Shown piece by piece: positions 48,687 to 60,300 of a DNA stretch of 64,000 bases (its first letter is position 1; each line of letters opens with the position of its first letter). The position numbers and the translations under genes are program-made. Origin of the DNA: Antitrichia curtipendula (lineage: Eukaryota > Streptophyta > Bryopsida > Hypnales > Leucodontaceae); the NCBI GenBank assembly GCA_951230915.1, contig OX579639.1:744001-808000 (forward strand), given 5' to 3'. Under the pieces are notes generated by a model. That model saw only the letters and a list, made by a program, of their open reading frames with translations, searched no databases and was not told where the DNA came from.

Positions 48687-49314
48687 AGGTAGAACCACTC
48701 ATTCCCAATTAACCCTTAAATGTCGAGGTGGACGTTTTGCGGCTGACGAATGACAAGAGAATCTCCTATGTAGGACAAAAATGCAACTATTCATCTTCCA
48801 AATTTTGTGGAAAAAGGGAAGATCATCTATAGTAGTTAGACTTCCAATGAGTGCTTTTGCATTATTTTAATCCAACAATTCCCACAATGTCAAAACAAAT
48901 GATTTCCACGGTTATGAGCCCATCGTTTAAGGGTTAAGGAGCCATACCCAACATGTAGGGTGCAACTATTTCCAACCAAGGTTGGAACAAATTTACAACC
49001 CAAGAGTAAAATTTATTTTTTTCTCATTTTCAAGGTTGAGACTAATAAGGTCATGGCACAAATTATCATAAAATGTAGAAAGTATTGATCGGAAAAGTAG
49101 TCTCTTGATTGATTGAAATTAGAAGACTTTAGACATTGGCTATGCATTCATAACACTTTTTGGCTCCCAAAACTCATAGTAATTTCAATTTTGAAAATAA
49201 AATTCACAACCCCAATACTTCTTATTTCTCTAGACGAGAAAAAATTCCATTGTCTCACACTGCTCCTCATCTGTCCTGAAATCGCTTAAGTGATCGGGTA
49301 TGGGTGGTCTACCG
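48687..49314. mobile_element. TA-flanked element, 'TGGTAGAACCAC' family, copy 3, carrying a nested TTAA MITE
   Basis: Left AGGTAGAACCACTCAT; right, complemented, CGGTAGACCACCCAT. TA at 48685-48686 and 49315-49316. The right 350 bp resemble, in reverse, parts of 22660-22850. The MITE at 48709-48937 interrupts its left end. Confidence 0.6.
48709..48937. mobile_element. 229-bp TTAA MITE
   Basis: Left TTAACCCTTAAATGTCGAGG; right read inward TTAACCCTTAAACGATGGGC. The whole length matches 62903-63133 and the decayed copies at 14590, 23053 and about 38490. Confidence 0.75.
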
Positions 49315-49546
49315 TACATGCTTTCAACTCAGTAAAATAACTACAAAGAGATTCATGTCTACACATTCTATTTGGATTCTATCATTCTATTAGTGAGGCG
49401 TTCTTTGCTCCAGAAATACATTGCATGCCTTTGAATCACTCATTTAAACGCTGCAGACTATTCTCTGATCCATAGACAAGTTCAGCGACAATTTTGCAGA
49501 TATTTCAGAATACCTCCCACAGTCATTGCCATCGACTTGATTGCAG

Positions 49547-52500
49547 CTATGAAGCTATATTTCTGCTCTGAAGTTTGATCTGCTTTAACAGATTCCTGTC
49601 AAACCGAATGACTGTGCTCGCACTTTCCACAATCAGCACCGTCTGCGGACAAAAAAAAAATAATATCACGAATTCAGTCAAAACTGAAGAAACTCAGAAT
49701 ATTTTATTACAATGCAAGAAAAGAGGACGCCTTGCCACAATAAGCATGCTCCACCTTCAACAGCATTCGCAAGATGAACACATTGTCAAGGCGATTTCTC
49801 TTCTAGGAGAGGGAAAAATTGCAGAGTCAGTGGGTAAGAGAAGACACGCACTTGTAGAGTCGCATACACCAGGTTGATGGCGAAATAAAAGTTTGCATTT
49901 CCTGTTCCCTGCGTATGAGATTCGTTCAAAGGATGATTCATGCATAAGTTGATGTGTAAGGGAAACCTCTAGAACAATTAGGAGAGCGAGAGAACCTGAA
50001 TTGATCATCTTCAAGTGAAAATCATTAAACAGTGAGCTAACAACGAAAAATAGAAGAGAAATCGTACCCTAAATATCCACAAGTTGTACATAACTGGGCC
50101 GAGGACAGTAATCAGGATATATCCGTTCAACAGAAGATAGAAGTGCTGAAGATCTGCAAAGGACCACAGCAAAAAAAAAAAGTCACAACGGAAGATTTTG
50201 AGGTCAATGATATTGGCTATGCAAACAGGAACACTTTCAATAAGAGAGACTGCAGGACTGCGTGCGGCTAAAATATCTCGAAAGGTGCAAAATGCCTTAC
50301 CAGACAATTCATGACAACAAAGCGCCATCAACCCAATGTACAGGGCTGCATCACCAACCTGCACAAGGAAATTTGTAATTTGTAAGTAAAAGAGATCACT
50401 GAAGTGCTGAGCATTTCCTTCATTGAAACGGCTATCAATTTCTCACAGTGTTCAAATACATATATTTTTTATGTCTGAAAACTAACTACATGGAATCTTC
50501 ATAAGCACAACTTAATGACTTACCGTTGGATAAGACTTCACCATAGAGCAAATTGCCATGAGGATAAAAGCAAGAAAAATGGGTCGATGGTGGAGTCGTA
50601 TTGTCAGGGGCGGAACCATAAAAACAATATTTGCGTGAAAGACCATCAGAAAGAAGGTACGGAAAAAGTCGAACACTTCTGTGAAGAAATACCTGCAGTC
50701 CTAATCAAGAACCAACTCTATGAGATCCTCCCCGTGATGAAGAAAAACAGGTTATTTATGAAGGTCAGGGATACATATTATACAACAAATACAAACTATA
50801 CAAGGAAAAAACTAACCAAACTCTTAGAAGCTCGGATCCCTAGCATAAAGGATGAAGACAGAGGAGCATCTATTCCAAAAGATTAAACTCACCAGAAAAG
50901 GCCCAAGTTCGGAGTGAGATCATCTACAGCAAGCATGTACTTGTAAGTCCTGCATTTAATAGCATAACAAAAAGAAATGTCAATCGTGGTGATAAATTGC
51001 ATGCATTCTTGCAGCGACAAATTATACTTCCATGCAATTTCTCTGCATGATAGTGGGAGCATGATACAAAGGATATTTCACAAGCGATAATTAAGGGTAT
51101 CAAAAAATTAACCCGTAAGTGCAAAAGTGTCTGCTTCCGTATATATAGGAGTTAAAATTAATCATTTAAGACGGTTCAAGGAAGGCAACAAAATGTACCC
51201 ATAGACAAAAATAAAAACAAATCGCGCATTTCTGAACAAAAAAATATGTTTTGAAAAATACTATAATCAACCAATAGCTTCTAAAGTAAACTTTATAGTT
51301 TTAGCTTGGGCACTCAGAGTTCATTTCGACATATGTAATCCACGATCGTCAGAAATTTTACTTACTCTAGCAGCATGTTGACTAAGCTGGAGCGGCCCTG
51401 CAGTGCAAGCTTGCACAAAAGCAAGATGCACACCCATGAGATAGCCGACCACAGCACTAGCTTCGAAATAACCACCCACTTTCTCCTCGGTGGGCGAATA
51501 CGTGGGTTTTGCGACGACGACTTCAGTGCCTCCGTCCCATCCTTTTGGTCGGACGAATCTCGTTCAGGAGCTGCCTTGACTTCAGATAATTCGAATAGTT
51601 TACTTGGAGGACCATCAAGCCCATTTGCCAACAGACAAGCAATCTAAGAATCAACCCAGAATAAGGATGAGAAACAATATTATAACACACTTCCTCCACA
51701 TCTAACCAAGGATTGCAAACCAGTTTATACATCTTTTGCGGCAATAGATATCGAATTGACCAGAATAAAGAAAAGTATTGACAGTTTTGAATGCAAACTA
51801 AGACTACTGGACAAAATGAAAGCCTCTAAAATAACCAGGAGGGATATGAACAAGGTTAAAGGCAGTGGTGTACGCACAGGGATGAAGAGAAAAACGGGGT
51901 ACATGCTCAGGTGTGTTGCCATAGCCCATCCAAAACCAGCAAGTGATATTTTCCCTGTCACCCACCAGATCAACAAAAAAGTAAATACTCGTTCAAATAC
52001 TCTCACATAGGTCTGAGAAGACCTACTTAATTGATATGTTAAGGGCTCGATCAGATGTGAGCAATTCAAAGGACCTCGATTGGAAAATAATGATATATAG
52101 CCTACAGAGGGCACTAGTTGTTAGCATTGAAGACAACCAAGGAAAGCTTTGGACCTGAAGCAGCCCCGTATAAGCACAAAGATATCAGCAAGTTCTCAAT
52201 TGAAGACGTTGAGCCTCCCACACAGACAGCGATAGTGAATGGATTAAATAGGTATATCAAGAAAGAAACATCTCCAGCTCCAAGCACACCTGCAGACAGC
52301 AGCTAGGCATAAGTTAACATATCTTAATTACATCAAGGGCTGCCGAATCACCATAGCGACACAAGCATGTAGAAAAACACATACTGAAACAGCAGCGACA
52401 GCTATATTTACCTTTCTTGTCAGTACTCGATTTGGACGAATCTGTAAGACCAAGCATTCGAAAGTTATTGGAGTGATTACGCTCCAAAACTTTCCCAATT

Positions 52501-55500
52501 GACCTTAACAAGAGAGCGCTTACGAGATCTGCAACAACAAACAATAACGAGCTGCACCCACAAATTATTTGAATCTCTTTCATTGTAATCAGCTCATTCA
52601 TAGACGCTCATCTCAACTTCATAGGGTAAGCAACTGCTTATCCGGATCAGTCTAAGCGAGCAAACGCAACAAATTTGATTACCACGCCTACAATAGCGCA
52701 TGCTGCAACAACTTCAGCTGCGAAAGAACCCCAGTAGCGACAGAGCATCAAGTAGCATAGAGAACAGGAGTCCGATATCAAATTTAACCCTTAATTGTCC
52801 AAATGGTCAAAAAAGGCCACTTCCATATCTATACAAGTTGAATCATATATATGTTTTCGGACGCTTTAATGAGGGAAGTAAAAGATAACAATAGAAAGAA
52901 GTAATCATCTCCTACATTTGAAAAAGTTACCAAAAAAGATTACTAGTTTCCACAGTGAATTTTTCATTTCAGCGATTGCACTTCGGAGTTAACAGAAAAC
53001 ATGGAAAAAAGAGCTGGGCAAAAGAGGATAAATACGATAATGTAAGACAGTGAGGCCTTGCCTGCGCAGAAGATAACCGATGGATGTTCCTTGTCTGCAG
53101 CCGTGAAAACACATTTGAGTCAGCAATATCAGCAAAAGCTCAAATCTAGTTACCAAGTAGATTTAAACCCAGAAAAAGGATCTTACTCTCCCAATAGCTA
53201 GAAATTTCAACTTAGACATGAAATGAAAATCGTATTTTGCAAGTCACCAGTCGCATGGGTGAGTATAGTATCGAGTGCGTTACCTATCACCGATAATGGG
53301 ACCAACCAAGGACAGTAGCAAAGGCGACCCATGATAAGCAGAGCCTGCAAACATTACCGATAAAGTCACATGAAGCTTAATCCAGATTCGCAAATGGGGA
53401 GAAGCTTGGGTCGATATCATTCGCATCTATCAACCCCTACATTTTGGTGTCGATAAACCTTCGAAGTTTAAACCAAATCTCACCAAATTCATATTTTCAG
53501 TATTTTCTTGTTTACGTGAATATCAAGTTTTGTAGTGGCCCCCCGTTGCACAAAACCATAATACTTTAAACTCCAGAAAGAAAAAACAGAAAAAAATCGA
53601 TGCTGAAAACAGACTTGAACGAAATTCTAGTCTCAACAGCTCTAAGAGATCCCCTCAAATACACTGGATCTTGGCCAAAAAATCAAAATCAAAATCGCTT
53701 ATAAAAATTGTAGAGTAGATTTTGAGATAGGATGAAGTGTTGATAGTTATGCATGTATTTACTTTAGCCTCATATTTTGTACATGACCATAATTTTAGAT
53801 TTTACACGTGAATAGAGGAATGAAAAACTGAAAAGGTTTGAGTTACTTTCAAAGTTTAACCCCTTGAGATCAAACATTATTATCTTTCGATCCATATGTG
53901 ATGTTGTGTTCTTTTTTTATCCCATGTGACCCTAACATGTCTTGTTTAAGATTCAAATTCTTGATAAGTTTCAACAACTTTTTTGAAGCTCAACGTACTC
54001 CAAGAAGTTCAAGAAAGGTCTTGGGCATTTAGGGGAAAAAAGGAGATGGGATCGCTTCTGTATCTATGGGAGAAATTTTGTAGTACAGACCCCGAGAATC
54101 TCGACAAATGATGCTGACCTGCGTAAGGTGACATGCCATATTCCTTAAGCCAATATCCTTCTGCCACTGCAAGAGTAAACACAAGAGAACACAAAACATG
54201 TCAAAGGAAAAAAATCAATGAACATTAAAACAGGTTAAGACGCATTAATTAATTAATTTGCCTATTCTGGACCAGCATAGCTCAACTGAAACGCAGGGTC
54301 ACGTCAATCAGAAGGAGATCATCACTTTCCCGAGCGCAAATTTAGTCCATGAGAGCTTGCCATGAATTAACATCGGAATCCACATTAACATCCTCATCCA
54401 GCATGCACAAAGCAGGAAGCTATTACGACCCCAAATATTCTCCGAAACTGCCGAGGGGAAGGATTAAGGTTTAGAGTCAGACAAACATGCCCAATCGAGA
54501 CACAATACAATGCGCCTAGATTCGCAAAAAGAAATTTTGGCAAGCCCCTAGCATCTACAAGAATTCACGAGAACAAAAATTTCCCGTAAAAACCCTAACG
54601 ATCACACGATAATGAACCAATAGAGGTACCAAATTTTAGGGTTTCCCTCACTACCAATCAGCAAACACTCCGAGGGGCGCAATCAAATACGCAAAACACA
54701 TTCTAAGCACGCCTAAATACGCAATGCACATCCAGAGCACATCAAAATCTCTCCTGCGACATCCACAGCCGAATTAGGGTTTAGACTCAAACGAACAATG
54801 CCCAATCGAGACACAAAAACACATGAGTCTAGACTCGCAAACCGAGAATCCCGTAAGCCTTAGCATCTACAAGAACTCGCAAGCACCATACATTCCCATA
54901 AAACCCGTGACGATCACACGATAACGAAGCAATAGAGATACCACATATTAAGGGTTTTCCTTACAACCGATCAGATCCAACACCCCGAATTCCGCAATCT
55001 AATACGCAATGCACATTCAAAGCACGTGAAAATCTCTCCTACAGCCGTATTTAGGGTTTAGACTCTGACTAACATGCCCAATCGAGACACAAAACACATG
55101 CGCCTAGACTCGCAGAAAGAGAATCCAATAAGCCCCTGGCATCTACAAGAACTCACGAGCACAACATATTCCTTCAGAAACCCGGACGACTACATGATAA
55201 TTTAAGAACCAATAGATGGCGCCAAATTTTTAGGGATTTCCTCCCTACCGATCAATCGATCAGAACGAGCAATATCAGGGATGCAATCCGTTCTCAAAAC
55301 ACCAAAATATGCAATGCACATTCAAAGCACATGAAAATCTCCACAGCCACACCGATTGTACATCCCAGAGAGTGAGAGAGATGAGTGCTTACATCGGGCA
55401 AGGCTGGTGACGGGGCTCACGACCTCGACGCGATGATCCAGCAGCGCCACGGAGCCCATGAGCACCAACAGCAGTCGGATGGCGACCCCGAGCACCCCGC

Positions 55501-55534
55501 CTCCCCACACCACCCACCATTTCGCCATCGCCAA
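49547..55534 (-). CDS. PIGU: GPI transamidase subunit PIG-U (CDC91/GAB1 family)
   Basis: PIG-U is a multi-span ER membrane subunit of the complex that attaches GPI anchors to proteins. Fourteen minus-strand exons join with consistent phases: 55534-55393, 54166-54119, 53344-53284, 53094-53062, 52551-52412, 52289-52155, 51954-51878, 51643-51366, 50949-50893, 50692-50524, 50358-50301, 50153-50068, 49908-49852, 49642-49547, giving 478 aa. Family landmarks: RVEVVSPVTSLAR, then AEGYWLKEYGMSPYAGSAYH; LLFVVADLVSALLLRSIG; YLFNPFTIAVCVGGST; FGWAMATHLSMYPVFLF; DDLTPNLGLFWYFFTEVFDF; KSYPTVGDAALY; GPVMYNLWIFRGTGNANFYF. Hydrophobic segments fill the protein; a charged cytosolic or lumenal loop rich in Ser/Lys/Asp is encoded by exon 8. 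Exon 4 is only 33 nt and its donor is GC, not GT. Three large tandem repeats fill intron 1. M1 at 55534 was chosen; M3 would also serve. Confidence 0.95.
53856..54039. mobile_element. Decayed TTAA MITE in PIG-U intron 2
   Basis: Left TTAACCCCTTGAGATC; right GGGCATTTAGGGG followed by AAAA where TTAA is expected. It lies between exons 2 and 3, close to neither splice site. Confidence 0.45.
54465..55365. repeat. Three tandem ~280-310-bp repeats in PIG-U intron 1
   Basis: The landmark GCCCAATCGAGACACAA recurs at 54489, 54800 and 55076. Each unit also has a 'ttagggttta' telo-box, 'catctacaagaa' and 'atacgcaatgcacattc' blocks. Confidence 0.85.
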
Positions 55535-55910
55535 CGGAGTGGAAGCTCACATCCACGCGGGAGAATGGGAAGACCGAGGCATTTTGGCTTTCATCAATGG
55601 CACATCAAATTGAAGCGTTTCAATAGTTGATGTGCACGGGAGGATTGGTGCGAGGCGATCGGTACCATTACGTGTGTCTGTCTGGATCAATAACAGAGCT
55701 TCGGATTGAGATGAATGCAGCATTTCTTCGACGGGAGGGAACACAAGCAGAGCAGACTTCGGAAGCAAGCGCGGCTTCGTTCTTCGTGGTAATCTGATAA
55801 CCGACATATACCCGATCTCGCCGGATATGGATCCCGCCGGATATGATAGACAGGGGGGCTCTTGGTCTTTCAAAAGTTCATCTCAGATACACTAATAATC
55901 AAATTTAGTG
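55535..55910 (-). promoter_or_regulatory. 5' leader and promoter of PIG-U
   Basis: GC-rich compared with the DNA beyond 55.9 kb. It includes the motif CGCCGGATATG twice (near 55833 and 55850) and TATACCC at 55808, like the upstream region of the trypsin-like gene. Confidence 0.4.
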
Positions 55911-57307
55911 TTTTGGTACAATTAGTGTTCATGTTGGATACTAATTTAGTGAAGGGTAAACTATCTTGGTATTAATTTATTTTTTTTGGTTTTGCAAAGC
56001 ACTGTATTCAAAAGTTGGAGAGTGAATCACTTGTATGCCTTACACATGCAAACTACGGCAAGTTTTACAGCGTACAAAAGCAAAAAGAATCATATCATTG
56101 ATGATGCCAATGTATTATTTTGAAGATGAATAATTGCATTTGGTAAAATTGTAAAACAATGGCATAAGTGCAATTTTTGTAAATGCCAAAGAAAATATTT
56201 GGGTGGGATCATGCATTATTGCTCCAAAAAATACTAAGGTGAACTAAACAACCAACCTAATAGAGATACTCTAAAATTTTATTGCTAGGTGTTTTATAAG
56301 CATGTTCTATGTTCTTATTTTTGTATAGAAAGAAACAAATTGTAGAATTGTTCTATTTTATAGATTTGTCAAACCACTTATCACAATTTTAATTAATTAT
56401 TTGACAAGGCAACTAAAAATAATAATATTAAAAAACAAACAAGTGGTTACATCTCTTTTATCATTGAATAGAGCTTCAAATCATGATATCTACCACCATA
56501 AGAGTATCAACAAATTTTAACACAATCCCTTTTGTAACATTAAAAACCATATACCATGTCTTCTAGTAGCCAAGACCAACATTTTCTACCAAATAATTAA
56601 CTAAAGCCTAACTTGACAAGTTGATAAATGTGATTTAACAAATGCCTAAGAATAGAAAGATTTGTTTTTCCCCATAAATTTTTTTTAATTGTGAAAAAAT
56701 AATATCCCAACAATTCCAACATCTATTTTCATAAACATCTTTTGCCAACCCCAAATACAGAATTCCACTTTCAAAATTTCTTCAAGTGTGATTTTTCCTT
56801 GCTTTGAGGATTACTGGACACTTACAATTATAAGATTCAATTAGCTTTCCCATGGCTCTACATACACTCCTATGTCATTAATTTCAAGATACTAGTAGAA
56901 CTTCAGTACCTTAAGAGTTCAATTGTGCATGTCCGTAAGATAAAACTTAAGCACAAATTGCATGTTTACCTCCAAGCAAAAATTAGTCAAAAATTAGTCA
57001 TAAAACCAAATTCTACAACACAGAGAATGCCAAAATACATTACATTCTCAACGTACACTTCCAGTCCATGTTACTTTCCACAATCATCTCCTTGGTGAAC
57101 AAGACCAAGTAAGTTCATTTCTTTCACAAAATGAGATCTATAATTTGCAAAGTCAAACTAAGTTTATTCTCTACAATGACACAAAACTAAGTTTATTCTC
57201 TACAATGAGACAGAAGCAAGAGGTCAACAAAAAAGAGACCATAATGCCAAAGTCCGGTTTTTTCAAGGCAGATTTGTCACCATTCCGTTGGATAGTCGGA
57301 ATGAGAT
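55911..57307. other. AT-rich spacer between PIG-U and MYG1
   Basis: No gene seen. It should hold the PIG-U promoter's outer part and, near 57.1-57.3 kb, the MYG1 3' UTR with a 29-bp tandem duplication. Confidence 0.4.
57155..57212. repeat. 29-bp tandem duplication
   Basis: AAACTAAGTTTATTCTCTAC occurs at 57155 and again at 57184, with the following 'aatga' also repeated. Near-identical, so recent. Probably in the MYG1 3' UTR. Confidence 0.85.
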
Positions 57308-60300
57308 CTACATGGCTTGCACACGCAAAGCCAAAGCTTTCTTCGCCATTGCTAAGGCCCCTTCCAACGTCTTGTTCCCACCAATAAAACCGCTCATGTG
57401 TACAAACACACCTCCATCAATCCCAGACTCCTTGGAAAGTTCATCATCTCGCAGACCTCGCCACACTCCTGGCAGTGGCAGCCTGCTTTCAAATGATCCT
57501 GGGCTTACTGAAACTGCTTGCACTCTCCATCCCTTACTTCGGCCATCCTGTCAACAGAAAAAACAAACTCAGAGTTAGAAGCGAACTGGCATGCTATTGC
57601 TAAACCCTAAAACCCTAAAACCCTAAACCCTAAGACAGACAAGCGCTGGATTTTACAAAAATCTAGGACCTAATAGATCGAAATTAGCAAGGCTCAGTAA
57701 TGACGATGATTTTCATAGTTGATACCAATTTAGGAGGACTGAACTAAACCTTGAGTGCCCCAAAGTGCATTTTAAGAACGATGATCAGAATCAACAATGG
57801 TCTCCAATGATGCAGTTCTCATCCATCCAGATTGTACTGGGTCCTTATTCTACTTAAAATTGAATGGTATAGATCCCAAAACCTGTTTAGTACAAATATT
57901 CTACAAACAATACAATAGTAGGAAGTACGTCACATCAAGAAAAAATCTCTTTTCACATTTACTGTTAAGGTTTAATTCAATCCTCCTAAATTGGTATTCA
58001 CTCCTCTTCAAGTTCCGGTACGTGATGTTTACAATTAATGATGTTTTCATGATCAAATCATTGACTAATTTTTGCTAACCAATATAAGATGAAGTATTAA
58101 GCCAATCACAAAAAAATCATACGCTAGAAAATGAAAAGTGTATTTTTAGTGAACTGTCAAAGTGAAAAGCTTTGAAATTGATTTGAGATATAAATATAAA
58201 TGCTTTTTCAGCTTCGACCGTATTCATGATGAATGACATATTCTCTGCTGATTAGAACCTCAGCAAAAGTTGTGCAACACACATTCTATAGCACATGAAA
58301 GCTTTATCCAAGACCGCTGGGATCACTAGGGGTTATAACACATCTTCACAAGACTTCAAATCAAGTGATGACTCAAGGCGTTTAGGTATAAAGGGGGAGC
58401 ACCGGAGCAGTACCTCATACAGTACATATTTGATAGTTGGATCTACTTTCAACTCCTCTTCAAGTTCCGCTAGGTGTCCCTTCCACTGTCAACCCGATCA
58501 TAACCACATTACTTCAAGTACAATTGAAATGAATTAAATGAATTATATTATTAGCCAGGGTCGCAGATCGAAAGAAGAAGAAATGACAAGAAGCTATGAA
58601 AGCCGAGGAACTTACAGGGCAGTAGTGCTTAAGGATCATAATTTCACCGGAGCTATCATCTTCTTTCCTATCTGCAATGCAATCTGCGACAATAGAGCGT
58701 GCTGGCAACCAAGATTTGGCATAATACCGTACTGACTGCCACAACGCAAACATAAAATTACTACATAGACAATAATCAACACATTGGTGAACAAGTTTAG
58801 CATTTGATACCATCGAAAACCCTAAATCCTAAACCCATAAGGCCACAATGATAGCCAACAGACGCCTCTAGAGCTTGTTGGAATGCAGCCCATTTAAAGA
58901 GTCTGATTACTATTTGGTATACCTCCAAAAACTCGCCACCTGTGAGACTCATGGCCTTACGAAATGCCTCGTCTTCAGCCTCTGGTGTCTGCTCGTCCAT
59001 CCAATCAGGGTTCAGTCTTCCCACTCTAGCTGACAAGTGCGTATCATTTGCATAGCGGGGGAGTTTGTCTGTGTCATATACGTTAATTCCATTATCAATC
59101 CCATCAATGGCCTGCATCCACAGAACAACCCAACATTCACTGTATCGTTCACATCCTCTAATACCACAGGAGTTTGCAATACACACGTGGTAATATGGAG
59201 GGAATTAAGATGGATGTTTTGGAAGCTCTTTGTTTTCCGAGGAGCCAAGGTTTTGTACTTGGCTCGAGTGTCACTCAATATTTTCACACCTTTTATATGA
59301 TCATCGAAATTGGTCTTCCTGAGACAAGTGCATTTAGAGAGGTTTACCTCCATGAAGCTTTTATACACTGCCAGAAACACACGATTAACATCTGGGTGAT
59401 CTTTACTCAGACCTAGCTCCTTCGCAACTATCTCTTGTCCATAATGCTGCACAAGTCAAACCAAAAGGCCAAGCTCTTAAATCTTTTCATATGCTAAAAG
59501 TGAACATGTCAGCAAAAAGCTCACATATGCAAATGGGTGAAAAGGAAAATTTCAAACAAGCAATTTAAACGCAAATGAAAACTAGCATTCATACAATGCA
59601 GTGTCAGAATGAGGTACATTGTTGCCAACGATTGCAAGAGAAAGTGAAAAAAGTTGAATTCTACCTTGTAGACAAGTCCAGCACTGCTCAGCTTGGTACC
59701 AAAGCCATGACCAAAATTCTGGTCAAATCCACGCTGATGGTGATCGTAGCGATCAGTTTCAGAATCGTATATACCACCCACATCCAGAACCGCATCCAAA
59801 GTTTCCAGGACCTGAATCAGTTTGCATTAAAAGATGCTCAATACCGATAATATGAGCATTAATTCCAATCGCTTGTCAGTTTGCACGTAAACAATAAACC
59901 CTAAGAGAAGCAACTTAGATCTCTGTTAAACCCTAAATATTAAGAAGGCCCCGGGGAGGCTTCTCAAGTCAAAACTCAAATTTAGAGCCACATATTGACG
60001 ATAAAAGTCAATTCAAAGAACGGGGACGCCTATCAAATTAGGATATTCATTTGTCAGAGATGTCCAATCATAAATCGAGTGACATACGAGCGTTTGATAA
60101 GAGCATTCGAAAGATGAAGCTTTTAAAAAGTCAACAAATGTCCATTCCCCATAAATCAACGAGGGTTTGTTCCATTATGGTGGTCTTCCATTCAAAGAGT
60201 GTAAAATGCATGTTTCTAAGAATGTCATTCAAAAAAATCATTTCACATTCATCTCGTCATTCAAAATAATAAAAAAGTTCGAAATTCACATTTTGATATC

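Larger units (their letters stand above)
44946..49546. other. Gene-free repeat block between desaturase and PIG-U
   Basis: AT-rich DNA with several transposon-like elements listed separately, plus a solo TTAACCTCTAGATG end at 44959. The final ~200 bp before 49547 are probably PIG-U 3' UTR. Confidence 0.5.

Noticed and set aside
57601..57634. Telomere or chromosome end
   Set aside because: Only about four CCCTAAA units, inside an intron with coding exons on both sides; an interstitial telo-box run.
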